Origin: an uncultured Alphaproteobacteria bacterium
GTDB taxonomy: Bacteria; Pseudomonadota; Alphaproteobacteria; Geminicoccales; Geminicoccaceae
Direction of reading: 5' to 3'
DNA: 47,775 nucleotides
NCBI GenBank assembly: GCA_902826935.1
Contig: CADEGR010000009.1
Coordinates: 1-47,775, forward strand
The position numbers and the translations under genes were made by a program. The notes under the pieces are model-generated. The model saw only the letters and a list, made by a program, of their open reading frames with translations. It searched no databases and had not been told where the DNA came from. Shown in pieces: positions 28,560 to 37,196 of the stretch. Each line of letters starts with the position of its first letter. Within the stretch, counting starts at the first letter, position 1.

Positions 28560-29270
28560 GTGACGGGGCAATTCGCGCAGGCGGGCGATGCGACCGAGGC
28601 TGGCGCGGACGGGCCGCTCTCCGCGCTCGACGGACCGCGCCTCGCGGCGGCGCTCGATCGGCTGGCGGCGCGCGATCCGGGCCTGGCGGCCGCTCTGGCG
28701 CGGCATGGCTATCCGCTGCCGCGCCGCCGCGCGGCCGGCTTTGCCACCTTGCTGCAGATCATGGTGGCCCAGCAGGTCTCGACCTCCTCGGCCGCTGCGA
28801 TCTGGCGCCGGCTGGCGGCGGCCTGCGGTGCGGCGGTCACGCCGGCGGCGTTCCTGGCGCTCGACGACGCGGCCTGCCGCCGGGTCGGCCTGTCCGGCCG
28901 CAAGGTCGACTATGGCCGCGGCCTGGCGAGCGCCGTGCTCGAGCAGCGGCTGCCGCTTGCGACCTTGGCCCGGCTGCCGGATCCGGAGGTGGTCGCAGCG
29001 ATCGCGAGCTTGCGCGGCTTCGGCCACTGGAGCGCCGAGATCTACCTGCTGTTCGCGCTCGGCCGGATCGATGGCTGGCCGGCTGGCGATCTGGCGCTGC
29101 AGATCGGCATGCAGCGCCTGCGCGGCTTGCCGGCCCGGCCGGACCGGCCGGCCATGATCGCGCTCGCCGAATCCTGGCGCCCGTGGCGCGGTGCCGGCGC
29201 CTTGTTCCTCTGGCACCTTTACGGCGCCACGACCCTCGAGCTGGCGGCTATGGCACGCTCGGCCCGCTAG
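28560..29270 (+). CDS. DNA-3-methyladenine glycosylase II (AlkA-like, HhH-GPD)
   Basis: A 236-residue base-excision glycosylase. The helix-hairpin-helix region is ASLRGFGHWSAEIYLLFALG, and the catalytic Asp follows in GWPAGDLALQIGMQRL. The N-terminal part (LLQIMVAQQVSTSSAAAIW) matches the Q-Q-x-S helix of AlkA/MAG enzymes. It lacks the N-terminal TBP-like half of E. coli AlkA, as is common in this shorter family. I prefer the GTG at 28560, with GGAGGGGGGG just upstream, over the GTG at 28536. The 3' end overlaps the convergent stress-protein gene by 23 bp. Confidence 0.87.
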   Translation: MTGQFAQAGDATEAGADGPLSALDGPRLAAALDRLAARDPGLAAALARHGYPLPRRRAAGFATLLQIMVAQQVSTSSAAAIWRRLAAACGAAVTPAAFLALDDAACRRVGLSGRKVDYGRGLASAVLEQRLPLATLARLPDPEVVAAIASLRGFGHWSAEIYLLFALGRIDGWPAGDLALQIGMQRLRGLPARPDRPAMIALAESWRPWRGAGALFLWHLYGATTLELAAMARSAR

Positions 29271-29838
29271 GCTCGCCGCGTTCCGCCGGCAGCCGATGCA
29301 GATGGACGTCGCGGCCAGAATGCTCCATCAGGATCCGCAAGGCCTGCTGCTCGCGCTCCTCGGTCGGCGTGCGCACCCAGAGCAGCAAGCCGCCATGGTC
29401 CAGCTGCTCCTGCAGATGCTCGGCATGGTGCTGGTCCAGCCAGCGCGTCAGAATCGTGCCGAGCGTGGCGCCGGCGAGCGCAGTGCCGGTGATCGCCGCC
29501 GCCACGATCCCGGCCGAGGCGACCACGGTGCCGGCGGCCAGCACGGTCGGCAGGAAGGTCAACGAGCCGATCACCAGATTGTCGGTGTCGTTGACCGCGG
29601 CGATGGTCCGATAGGCGACCCGCGGCGCGCCCGGATCGTCCTCCAGCTCCTGCACCCGCTCGTACCGATGGCCGAGCTTGCTCTGCACCGCCGCCTCGGT
29701 CGCCAGCAGGCTGAAATCGCCTTTGCCGAAGCCCGCCGCCTGCAGCGCCTCGACCGCCGCATCGAGATTGGCGACATCGTTGAACACCGCCACGGCTTCA
29801 GTGCTGCCGCCGGCCGGCGCCGCTTCGTCCTCGGTCAT
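29248..29838 (-). CDS. General stress protein with central glycine-rich membrane segment
   Basis: A 196-residue protein resembling the GSP17M/YflT-like and DUF1269-type stress proteins. Residues 15-50 (AVAVFNDVANLDAAVEALQAAG) form the typical N-terminal alpha/beta unit; residues about 90-130 are a hydrophobic Ala/Gly-rich hairpin (SLTFLPTVLAAGTVVASAG); the C-terminus has LLLWVRTPTEEREQQAL. Its function is not established. It lies downstream of the yciF-like gene in the same direction. The start has AGGGGA about 8 nt upstream. Confidence 0.75.
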   Translation of the reverse strand: MTEDEAAPAGGSTEAVAVFNDVANLDAAVEALQAAGFGKGDFSLLATEAAVQSKLGHRYERVQELEDDPGAPRVAYRTIAAVNDTDNLVIGSLTFLPTVLAAGTVVASAGIVAAAITGTALAGATLGTILTRWLDQHHAEHLQEQLDHGGLLLWVRTPTEEREQQALRILMEHSGRDVHLHRLPAERGEPSGPSVP

Positions 29839-29996
29839 CGCTGATCCCCTGTCCTATCGCCCGAGCGCACCGCGCCAAGACCCGCTGCCGCACCCTGATC
29901 ACGACCCGGTCCGCTCGCTTTGTCATGCATCAAAAACGCCGCGCCGCCTGGCCGCAAGCAAGAACGGCCCGCCCCATCGGAGGCGAGCCGCTCTGG

Positions 29997-30016
29997 CCGC
30001 AGGCGCAAGCCTGCGG
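29997..30016 (-). terminator. Possible terminator hairpin downstream of the yciF-like gene
   Basis: A perfect 8-bp stem with a 4-nt loop (on the plus strand CCGCAGGC-GCAA-GCCTGCGG) starts 17 bp past the ferritin-like gene's stop codon. There is no T-run after it, so it is at best a weak or factor-dependent terminator and may stabilise the mRNA 3' end. Confidence 0.4.
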
Positions 30017-30032
30017 GGTCGGCTGACCGGGG

Positions 30033-30521
30033 TCAGGCGGCCTTCTGGTTGACCATCTCCAGCGCCAGCTTGTTCAGGATCTGATCGGTCGCCTTCTCTT
30101 CCTTCAGCGTCTCCTGCAGCAGCTTGGCAGCGTCGCCGTGGCCGAGCTGCTTGGCCCATGCCAACAAGGTGCCATAGCGCGCGATCTCGTAGTGCTCGAC
30201 CGCCTGGGCGCCCGAGAGCAGGCCGGCGTCCAGGACCTCCTTGTCCTTGACGTCCTTCATCAGCTCGTCGCCTTCCTCGATGATGCCCTCGATCGCCGGG
30301 CACTCGGTGCCCTCAGCCTTTTGGCCGACCAGCTTGAAGACCTCCTTCAGGCGCTCGACCTGCTGCTTGGTCTCTTCCAGATGCTGCTCGAACGCCTGGC
30401 GGAGCTGCGTCGAGCCAGCCGCCTTGGCCATCTTGGGCAGCGCTTTGGTGATCTTGGTCTCGGCGTAGTAGATGTCCTTGAGCGTGTGCAAGAACAGTTC
30501 GTCCATCGTGCCGATGCTCAT
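30033..30521 (-). CDS. Ferritin-like DUF892 stress protein (YciF family)
   Basis: A 162-residue four-helix protein of the YciE/YciF group. The N-terminus TMDELFLHTLKDIYYAETKITKALPKM has the typical E/Y pattern with candidate metal-binding Glu residues, repeated in the second half at GAQAVEHYEIARYGTLLAWAK. YciF-like proteins are stress-induced and probably bind a di-iron centre. The ATG at 30521 is preferred over 30551 because GGAGG lies about 8 nt upstream and the alternative ATG falls inside the promoter described next. The promoter points to control by the EcfG general stress response. Confidence 0.9.
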   Translation of the reverse strand: MSIGTMDELFLHTLKDIYYAETKITKALPKMAKAAGSTQLRQAFEQHLEETKQQVERLKEVFKLVGQKAEGTECPAIEGIIEEGDELMKDVKDKEVLDAGLLSGAQAVEHYEIARYGTLLAWAKQLGHGDAAKLLQETLKEEKATDQILNKLALEMVNQKAA

Positions 30522-30551
30522 TTCCGCCCTCCAGGTGTTGTCGACCGGCAT

Positions 30552-30576
30552 AACGGGTCTGACCGGGGCCGGTTCC
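30552..30576 (-). promoter_or_regulatory. EcfG-type (general stress sigma factor) promoter of the yciF-like gene
   Basis: On the minus strand the sequence is GGAAC-N16-CGTT, an exact match to the alphaproteobacterial EcfG consensus GGAAC-N16/17-CGTT. It lies about 31-55 nt upstream of the ATG at 30521, and the downstream gene is a classic stress gene. Together these make a good call by both sequence and context. Confidence 0.78.
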
Positions 30577-30630
30577 GCTGCCGCGAGGCGAAGCTTGCTT
30601 GCCGATCACGGCAATGCAGCCTTGCCAAAC

Positions 30631-30655
30631 GGAACCTTTGGCTGCATTAGCTGTT
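30631..30655 (+). promoter_or_regulatory. Second EcfG-like promoter facing right
   Basis: On the plus strand GGAAC is followed 16 nt later by TGTT (GGAAC-N16-TGTT), one base off the EcfG consensus. It diverges from the yciF promoter 55 bp away and points toward the GT4 gene at 30962, leaving a leader of about 300 nt. Between 30660 and 30961 I see no gene or other clear signal. Confidence 0.4.
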
Positions 30656-30961
30656 GTCGCGACGATGTAGCTGCTGCTTCGGCCTCGTCGCCAAGAAAAC
30701 GCCAAGAGCGCGTCTTCGGCGGCCTCCGGCCGGCGATGCAACCAGCAGCGCGGCAATAGTCCGCGCTCAGCGGCGATCAGTGGTCTCTACTGACAGCTGA
30801 TCGTGACAATTAGGTGGGGACGCAAATGATAAGAATGAAACCGCACGCCACCGGCGATTGCTGCATCCAGCGTCATCGGGATGGGCCGGATTAGCCAGGT
30901 CAGATTTACGCCCAGGCAAAATCTCAGCCATCACGCTTGTCGTCCAGGAGAGATCATCCTC

Positions 30962-32041
30962 ATGCGGATCGCGCAAATCGCACCCCTCTACGAGGCGGTG
31001 CCGCCTCGGCTTTATGGTGGCACCGAGCGGATCGTCGCTTATTTGACCGATGCATTGGTGGCCATGGGCCACGAAGTCACGCTGTTCGCGTCCGGCGATT
31101 CGCGCACCCGCGCGAAGCTGGTCCATTGCCGGGATCAGGCGCTGCGCCTGGATCCGGAGCTGGGCTCCGATCTCGGCGCCCATCTGGCGCTGCTCGATGC
31201 GGTGCGCGCCCGCGCGCATCAATTCGACGTGCTCCACTTCCATCTCGACCTCGTGCATTTCCCGCTGTTCGAGGACCTGGCCGAGCAGACCCTGACCACC
31301 CTCCACGGCCGGCTCGACATGAAGGACGTCGGCGCCTGCTACCGGCGCTTCTCCAACTTTCCCCTGGTCTCGATCTCGGACAACCAGCGGCGCGGCATGC
31401 CCAATGCCTATTGGGCCAGCACGGTCTATCACGGCCTGCCGCCCGGCCTGCTGCGCTTCACGCCGTTCCCGCGCGGCGACTATTTGGCCTTTCTCGGCCG
31501 GGTGTCGGCCGAAAAGGGTCCGCTCGAGGCGATCGAGATCGCCAAGCGGGTCGGCATGAAGCTGAAGATCGCGGCCAAGATCGGCGAAGGCGACCGCGAA
31601 TATTTCAAGCAGTCGGTCGAGCCCTTGCTGGACCATCCTCTGGTCGAGTTCATCGGCGAGATCGGCGAGGCCGACAAAAGCGAGTTCCTGGGCAATGCCC
31701 GCGCCGTCCTGTTCCCGATTTCCTGGCCGGAGCCGTTCGGCCTGGTCATGATCGAGGCGATGGCCTGCGGCACGCCCGTGATCGCCTACCGCCACGGCTC
31801 GGTGCCGGAGATCATCGAGCATGGCCTGACCGGCCTGATCGTCGACGACGTCGCGGCCGCCGCCCAGGCGGTCCAGGATGTTCGCCAGCTCAACCGCGCC
31901 CGGATCCGCCGGCGTTTCGAGCAGCGCTTCTCGGTCGAGGTCATGGCACGCGGCTACCTGTCCTTGTACAACGGCCTGAGCAGCAGCGGCATGCTGCCGA
32001 TGCAGGCGGTCAAGCAGCGCCAGTCGCCGTTGGTCACCTGA
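30962..32041 (+). CDS. Family 4 glycosyltransferase
   Basis: A 359-residue GT-B enzyme. The N-terminus MRIAQIAPLYEAVPPRLYGG ends in the G-G loop typical of GT4. The C-terminal half has FLGRVSAEKGPLEAIEIA and the donor-binding E-x7-E motif (EPFGLVMIEAMACGTPVIA). This form, with GTERIVAYLTDALVAMGHEVTLFASG, is common in alphaproteobacterial stress or osmoadaptation loci. The ATG at 30962 has GGAGAG 8 nt upstream. A possible EcfG promoter lies upstream. Product unknown: glycolipid, exopolysaccharide or compatible solute are all possible. Confidence 0.88.
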   Translation: MRIAQIAPLYEAVPPRLYGGTERIVAYLTDALVAMGHEVTLFASGDSRTRAKLVHCRDQALRLDPELGSDLGAHLALLDAVRARAHQFDVLHFHLDLVHFPLFEDLAEQTLTTLHGRLDMKDVGACYRRFSNFPLVSISDNQRRGMPNAYWASTVYHGLPPGLLRFTPFPRGDYLAFLGRVSAEKGPLEAIEIAKRVGMKLKIAAKIGEGDREYFKQSVEPLLDHPLVEFIGEIGEADKSEFLGNARAVLFPISWPEPFGLVMIEAMACGTPVIAYRHGSVPEIIEHGLTGLIVDDVAAAAQAVQDVRQLNRARIRRRFEQRFSVEVMARGYLSLYNGLSSSGMLPMQAVKQRQSPLVT

Positions 32042-32256
32042 CCCAGCATCCGCCGGCGCCGCCCGCGGTCCCCGGCTGCGGGCAGCGCCGGCGTCCGGAT
32101 GACGCCAGCCGGCGATCCCGCGCCAACCAGAAACACCTCGCCTCACCGGAGCAAATGGCTTAGGTTGAGTTTGCGATTTAGAACAAAAATCAAGAGCTGC
32201 GCAGCAGCTGATCGATCAATCAGGGCGAGCTTGCGACCCCAGGAGGGAGACGAGCC

Positions 32257-32760
32257 GTGGTCGATATCATTTCCAAGCGGGATGGCCCCCGCAAAGAGGA
32301 TCTGGCAGCGCGCGACACGATCCGGCGCAATCAGGGCACCATCGATCGCCTGGCGGATCACCTCACCGGCGGCCGGTTGCGGCAGCGGCAGGCGGCAAGC
32401 GCAGCGGCGAAGCCGGTGGCGCAAGGCCTGATCATCCATGCCGGCAAGCCGACCGATCCCGGCCCCACGCTCACCCCCTATCTGCGCATCAGCGTCAATG
32501 GCCGGGTCGTGGTGGCCGACGAGACGAGCAGCCGGCAGCTGCACTTCCTGGGCGAGATCCGGGGCCACGGCGACGCTCGGCGCTTTGTCCTGGCGACGCA
32601 GGGCAATGGCTTCTTCGCCTGCGTCGAGGATGAGCTGCAGCCGCTCCTGGCCGAGCTGGATGGCTGGGCGCTGCCGGATGAGGCCGCGGAGGCGGCCCTG
32701 GCGACGGCGCTGAACGCGCGCCTGGGTCTCGCGGAGTCCGATCAAGCCAGCAGCGACTGA
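32257..32760 (+). CDS. Hypothetical protein upstream of the AcoR-like regulator
   Basis: A 167-residue protein read from a GTG with a strong AGGAGGGAG about 8 nt upstream. The first 65 residues are charged (RDGPRKEDLAARDTIRRNQGTI, interrupted only by short turns). Residues 75-125 look like two beta-rich strands (YLRISVNGRVVVAD, FVLATQGNGFFACVED), and the end is helical and acidic. I recognise no family. It is 16 nt upstream of the regulator and shares its direction, so they form one transcript. The 215-bp spacer before it has an A/T-rich patch (32161-32195) and a small inverted repeat AGCTGC-GCA-GCAGCT at 32195-32209, possibly the operon's promoter or operator region. Confidence 0.72.
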   Translation: MVDIISKRDGPRKEDLAARDTIRRNQGTIDRLADHLTGGRLRQRQAASAAAKPVAQGLIIHAGKPTDPGPTLTPYLRISVNGRVVVADETSSRQLHFLGEIRGHGDARRFVLATQGNGFFACVEDELQPLLAELDGWALPDEAAEAALATALNARLGLAESDQASSD

Positions 32761-32776
32761 CGCCGGCGCCACGTCG

Positions 32777-34846
32777 ATGCCGATGGCCGATCCGCCGCCG
32801 CGCCCGCGCCCGCCCAAGCCCGAGGGCGTGCCCCAAAAGCGTCCCTATGACGAGCGCGCCACCCGGCATGCCTGGGAACGCTTCGTGATCGGCAGCGACG
32901 AGCCGCCTGGCCTGTCGATCCGCCAGGTGATCGAGCAGTCCTGGGCGCGCAGTGCTGCGGCCGGCGTCGATGCGCGCGGCCGCGGGGCGCCCTTGTCCGC
33001 GACCGAGGACGCGCTGCAGCGCTTGCGCCATCGCCACCGCGACCTCCTGGCCGCGGCCGAGCCCACCTTCGAGCGTGCGGCGCGCCTGCTCGAAGAGACC
33101 GCGGCCATGGTCATCCTGACCAACCATGAGGGCGTGATCCTGGAAACCGTCGGCGATCGGCGGACCATCGATGCCGGCCGCGAGATCCATCTGGAGCTGG
33201 GCGGCAACTGGCATGAGGGTGCGGCCGGGACCAACGGCATCGGCACCGCGCTCTCGACCGGCCAGCCGGTCTTCGTCCATGCGGCCGAGCATTTCTGCGC
33301 GGGCGTCAAGAGCTGGACCTGCGCCGGCGCGCCGGTGCGTGATCCGGTCGATCGCAGGGTGATCGGGCTGGTCGACATCTCCGGCCCGGAATCGATCTTC
33401 CAGCGCCACAATCTGGCGCTCAGCGTGGTCGCGGCCGAGCAGATCGAGCGGGCGCTGGGCGAGCAGGCCAAGCTCGAGCGGCTGATGCTGCTGGAGGCGT
33501 GCCTGGCGACCATGCCGACCGGCGGCGGCTCGGATGGCATCATCGTGCTCGACCGTCAGGGCCGGGTCATCCATCTGACCGAGCGGGCGCGCGCCCTGCA
33601 TGCCGGCGGCGAGGCCAGCCAGCCGCTGCAGCTCGGCCAGCAGCTGGTCGATCTGGGCCAGGCCAGCTCGGACGAGGACATCCTCGGTCGCCTGCCCGCC
33701 AGCCTGCGGCCGCAATGGCTGCAGCCCTTGCTGATCGGCGGCGAGCTGTCCGGGGTGCTGCTGATCTATGCCGGCCGCGGCCGGCCGGCGAAGGCGGTGC
33801 CGAGCGCGCCTGGCCTGGCCTTGCCCAGCCTGCCGCGGGCGCCGGTGATCCTGGGCGAGAGCGCTACGCTGCAGCAGGCAGTCTGGCGGGCGCAGCGCCT
33901 GGCGCAAGGCCGCAGCTCGGTCCTGATCGAGGGCGAGACCGGCGTCGGCAAGGAGCTGTTCGCCCAGCTGATCCACAGCGTCGGCGGCCGGACCGGGCGC
34001 GAGCCCTTCATCGCGGTCAATTGCGGCGCGTTTGCCAAGGACCTGCTCGGCACCGAGCTGTTCGGCCATGTCGCCGGCGCCTTCACCGGCGCCACCCGCG
34101 AGGGCCGGCCCGGCCGGTTCGAGCTGGCCGATGGCGGCACCTTGTGCCTGGACGAGATCGGCGAGCTGCCGCTCGACCTGCAGCCCTATCTGCTGCGCGT
34201 GCTGGAGGAGCAGGTGGTCTACCGGCTGGGCGACAGCAAGCCCCGGCCGGTCGATGTCCGGCTGGTGGCGCTGACCAACCGCAACCTGAAGCAGGAGGTC
34301 GCCGCCGGCCGCTTCCGCCGGGATCTCTACTACCGGATCGGCGCCGCCACGATCACGATCCCGCCGTTGCGCGCGCGCTTGGCCGACCTGCCGCTCCTGA
34401 TCGAGCATTTCAACCGGCTGTTCGCGAGCCGCTACGGCCTGGCGCCGCTCCGGCTGGCGCCCGAGGTGCTGGCAGCGCTCGCCCGCTATGGCTGGCCCGG
34501 CAATGTCCGCGAGCTGCGCAACCTGATCGAGAGCCTGACCTTGATGTCGACCGATCGCATGATCACGCTGGCCGAGCTGCCGGCCGACATCACCGAGCCC
34601 TGGACCGAGCCCCCGACCGAGCCCTGGCCGCTGCCGGACGGGCTGGCGCCGCTCGCATCGGATCAGGCCGCCGTCACGCCTGGCCGCGCGGCCGTGGATC
34701 CGGTCAGCCTGGAGACCGCCGAGCGCCAGCTGATCGGCCAGGCCCTGGCGCGCTGTGCCGGCAACTGCTCCAAGGCCGCGCAAGCGCTTGGCATTTCCCG
34801 CAGCACGCTCTATCGCAAGATGCGGCACTATGGGCTGCAGCGCTGA
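32777..34846 (+). CDS. AcoR-like sigma-54 activator (GAF-AAA+-Fis), probable monooxygenase regulator
   Basis: The 689-residue activator has an N-terminal GAF-type effector domain (about 90-225; ILTNHEGVILETVGDRRTI, GTNGIGTALSTGQPV). The AAA+ core has Walker A GETGVGKE (386-393), GAFTGA (434-439), Walker B GGTLCLDEI and PGNVRELRN. A C-terminal Fis helix-turn-helix is CSKAAQALGISRSTLYRKM. Proteins of this type (AcoR, AcxR, MimR) switch on operons for small alcohols, ketones or alkanes when an effector binds the N-terminal domain. It converges with the di-iron monooxygenase operon, which has a sigma-54 promoter and paired palindromes upstream, so it is the obvious activator. No good ribosome binding site precedes 32777; an alternative ATG is at 32783. 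Confidence 0.92.
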   Translation: MPMADPPPRPRPPKPEGVPQKRPYDERATRHAWERFVIGSDEPPGLSIRQVIEQSWARSAAAGVDARGRGAPLSATEDALQRLRHRHRDLLAAAEPTFERAARLLEETAAMVILTNHEGVILETVGDRRTIDAGREIHLELGGNWHEGAAGTNGIGTALSTGQPVFVHAAEHFCAGVKSWTCAGAPVRDPVDRRVIGLVDISGPESIFQRHNLALSVVAAEQIERALGEQAKLERLMLLEACLATMPTGGGSDGIIVLDRQGRVIHLTERARALHAGGEASQPLQLGQQLVDLGQASSDEDILGRLPASLRPQWLQPLLIGGELSGVLLIYAGRGRPAKAVPSAPGLALPSLPRAPVILGESATLQQAVWRAQRLAQGRSSVLIEGETGVGKELFAQLIHSVGGRTGREPFIAVNCGAFAKDLLGTELFGHVAGAFTGATREGRPGRFELADGGTLCLDEIGELPLDLQPYLLRVLEEQVVYRLGDSKPRPVDVRLVALTNRNLKQEVAAGRFRRDLYYRIGAATITIPPLRARLADLPLLIEHFNRLFASRYGLAPLRLAPEVLAALARYGWPGNVRELRNLIESLTLMSTDRMITLAELPADITEPWTEPPTEPWPLPDGLAPLASDQAAVTPGRAAVDPVSLETAERQLIGQALARCAGNCSKAAQALGISRSTLYRKMRHYGLQR

Positions 34847-34885
34847 GCGGCTGACCGGCATGCGGCGCGCCTGGCGCAGGCGTCG

Positions 34886-36088
34886 ATGCGCTGGATCAAT
34901 CGTCTGGCATGCATCTTGATCGACCATGGCGAGCGGGCTGCGCCTGCACCCGAGGCGCCGGGCGATGATCCGGCGCTCGCGCGGCAGCGTAGCATGCTGA
35001 CGATATCCCGAGCCGGGTCGAGCATGGCGCCGATCAGTCTGTTCCTGCTGCTGGGTCCCAAAGGCGCCGGCAAATCGACGCTCCTGGCCGAGTTCGTCCA
35101 GCGCGCCGATCTGCCGGCGACCCTGGTGCTGGACCACGGGCTTGCCTGGTCGGTGCCGCCGGCGGCCGGCCAGCTCGCCCCGCCTGTGCCGCTGCCCCTG
35201 CCGACCGGCTGGGCGGCGCTGGCGGAGCTGGAGGATTTCCAGGCGTTGCTGCGCTGGCTGGCGGCCTCGCCTGCGGCCGGCGGCTGGCCTGCGCCCGCCT
35301 GGGTCGTGCTCGCGAGCGACCGGCCCGAGGCGCCGCGGCAGCTCCTGCAGGCGCTCGCGGCCGAGGCCGAGCTGGCCGGCCAGGTCCGCCTCGATGGCAT
35401 CACCTTGTGCCTCGATGCCGCGACCGGCGAAGGGGCGCTCGCCGCCGAGCCCGCCTTGCGCTGGCAGGCCGCCATGGCCGATCGGATCGTGCTGACCAGG
35501 ACCGACGGCGCGGCGCCCGCCCCGCTCCAGGCGCTCGCGGCCCGGCTCAAGGCGCTCAATCCCCCTGCCCCGATCTTGCGCGCCCGCCATGGCGATATCG
35601 GCCCGGCCCGCCTGGTCGACAGCGGCCTGATCGATCCGCTCACCGGCAGCGTCGACATCGACCGCTGGCTGTGCGAGGCGGCCTATGGCTTCGAGGCCAG
35701 CCGGCGCGGCGCGCTGGCCTCGCGCACCGGCCGCAGCCGGCTGCTCGAGCGCATGGCCGGGACCAGCGAGTTCCGCTCCTTCGCGCTCACCCTGGACACC
35801 CCGATCAGCAGCATGGCGCTCGCCATCTTCTTGAAGCTGCTGCTCGCCCAGGACGCCAACCTCTTGCGCCTGAAGGGCATCGTCGCGGTCGCCGAGCGGC
35901 CGGACCAGCCGGCGATCCTGGACGGCACCTTGCAGGTGGTGCAGCCGCCCCTGTGGCTCGCCAGCTGGCCGACCGCCGATCGCCGATCGCGGCTGGTGCT
36001 GGTCACCAGCGATCTGTCCGACCGTTGGGTCGACACCCTCCTTGGCACGCTGGAGGGCCAGCTCCAGCCCAGCCGCGCCGCGGTCTGA
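34886..36088 (+). CDS. Degenerate G3E (CobW/P47K-like) GTPase
   Basis: A 400-residue G3E-family protein. The P-loop is LLLGPKGAGKSTLL (about 54-67), the base motif is DRIVLTRTDG, and the C-terminal CobW-type domain (from FALTLDTPISSMALAIFLKLLL to LVTSDLSDRW, about 280-390) is complete. The usual ESTG switch is replaced by LASDRPEAP and the metal-binding CxCC motif is absent, so metal or nucleotide handling is probably altered. G3E GTPases load metals into target enzymes; being next to an iron-monooxygenase and a Zn alcohol dehydrogenase operon, it could insert metal into one of them. The start is uncertain: ATGs at 34994 and 35024 (MAPISLFLLLG) would give family-like shorter forms. Confidence 0.78.
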   Translation: MRWINRLACILIDHGERAAPAPEAPGDDPALARQRSMLTISRAGSSMAPISLFLLLGPKGAGKSTLLAEFVQRADLPATLVLDHGLAWSVPPAAGQLAPPVPLPLPTGWAALAELEDFQALLRWLAASPAAGGWPAPAWVVLASDRPEAPRQLLQALAAEAELAGQVRLDGITLCLDAATGEGALAAEPALRWQAAMADRIVLTRTDGAAPAPLQALAARLKALNPPAPILRARHGDIGPARLVDSGLIDPLTGSVDIDRWLCEAAYGFEASRRGALASRTGRSRLLERMAGTSEFRSFALTLDTPISSMALAIFLKLLLAQDANLLRLKGIVAVAERPDQPAILDGTLQVVQPPLWLASWPTADRRSRLVLVTSDLSDRWVDTLLGTLEGQLQPSRAAV

Positions 36089-36098
36089 ACAAGGGTGC

Positions 36099-37142
36099 CT
36101 AGGGCACGATCACCGCGCGGCCGACGATCTTGGCAGCTTTGAAGTCCGCGATCGCGTCGTTGATCTGGTCGAGCCGATACTGGCTGGAATGCATCTTGAC
36201 CCGGCCTTCCGCATTCAGCTCCATCAGCTCGACCAGCTCCGGATAGTTGCCGACCAGGCTGCCCGCGACCGAGATCTCGTTGATCACCATCTGCACGGTC
36301 GGGATCTCGATCTTGCCGCCATAGCCGACGATGAAATACTGGCCGCCCTGGCGCAGCATCTGCCAGCACAGATTCTCGACGCCCAGCTCGCCGACGAAGT
36401 CGATCACGACATGGGCGCCGCCGCCGGTCAGCTCCTTGACCTCCTCGACGATCTCCGGGCCGCCCGAGAGCACATGATGGGCGCCGAACTCCTTGGCGAG
36501 CTGCCGCGCATGCTCGCTCCGATCGATCGCGATCGTGCGCGTGCCGCACAGCTCGTGCAGGCATTGCAGCGCGATATGGCCGAGCCCGCCGATGCCGAGC
36601 AGCACCGCATAGCTGCCGGGCGGCAGGATCTTGGCCGCGCGCTTGGCGACCCGATAGGCCGTGATCCCGGCATCCGCCATCGGCGCCACGTCGACCGGCA
36701 TGACATTCGGGCTGAGCTTGATCAGCGCGCGCTCGCTGGTCAGGAAGTATTCGGCAAAGCCGCCATTGGCCCCCAGCCCCGGGAAGATGCCGTTGGCGCA
36801 GTACATGTCCTCGCCATGCCGGCAGCTGAGACAGATGCCGCAGGAGCGCAAGGGATGGCAGATCACCGCGTCGCCCGGCTTGAACGCGGTCACGCCGCTG
36901 CCGACATCCTCGACCCAGCCGGCGTTCTCATGGCCCATGATGTAGGGCAGCAGCTCGCCCTTGGGATCCATCGCGTCGCGCCAGACGCCTTCGATGATAT
37001 GCAGATCGGTGCGGCACAAGCCGGCGGCACCCACCCGCACCACCACCTCGTTCGGACCGTTCACGGTCGGCGGCGCCACGTCCTCCAGCTTCAGGCGCAC
37101 GTTCATCTTGGGGTCGTAGTCGTAGAGCCTGGCCGCTTGCAT
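36099..37142 (-). CDS. Zinc-dependent alcohol dehydrogenase
   Basis: A 347-residue MDR-family enzyme, NAD(P)-dependent oxidation of a small alcohol. Catalytic zinc ligands: C43 region (AAGLCRTDLHIIEG), GHENAGWVEDVG and the later Asp/Cys. Structural zinc: CGICLSCRHGEDMYC. The Rossmann motif is GIGGLGHIALQ, with D at the end of beta-2 (TIAIDRSE), favouring NAD. It is the last gene of the monooxygenase operon, 54 nt after the groEL-like gene, so it probably oxidises the alcohol the monooxygenase forms, e.g. 2-propanol or 1-propanol. The ATG has GGAG about 10 nt upstream. It converges with the G3E gene, ends 10 bp apart. Confidence 0.92.
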   Translation of the reverse strand: MQAARLYDYDPKMNVRLKLEDVAPPTVNGPNEVVVRVGAAGLCRTDLHIIEGVWRDAMDPKGELLPYIMGHENAGWVEDVGSGVTAFKPGDAVICHPLRSCGICLSCRHGEDMYCANGIFPGLGANGGFAEYFLTSERALIKLSPNVMPVDVAPMADAGITAYRVAKRAAKILPPGSYAVLLGIGGLGHIALQCLHELCGTRTIAIDRSEHARQLAKEFGAHHVLSGGPEIVEEVKELTGGGAHVVIDFVGELGVENLCWQMLRQGGQYFIVGYGGKIEIPTVQMVINEISVAGSLVGNYPELVELMELNAEGRVKMHSSQYRLDQINDAIADFKAAKIVGRAVIVP

Positions 37143-37196
37143 GGGCTTTCTCCGGACTAGGGGCTCCGTTGTTGTCTGGCCGGGGTCGGCGTCGGG

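Noticed and set aside
30521-30551. The upstream ATG at 30551 as the yciF start
   Set aside because: It lies within the EcfG promoter core, upstream of the expected transcription start, and lacks a ribosome binding site.
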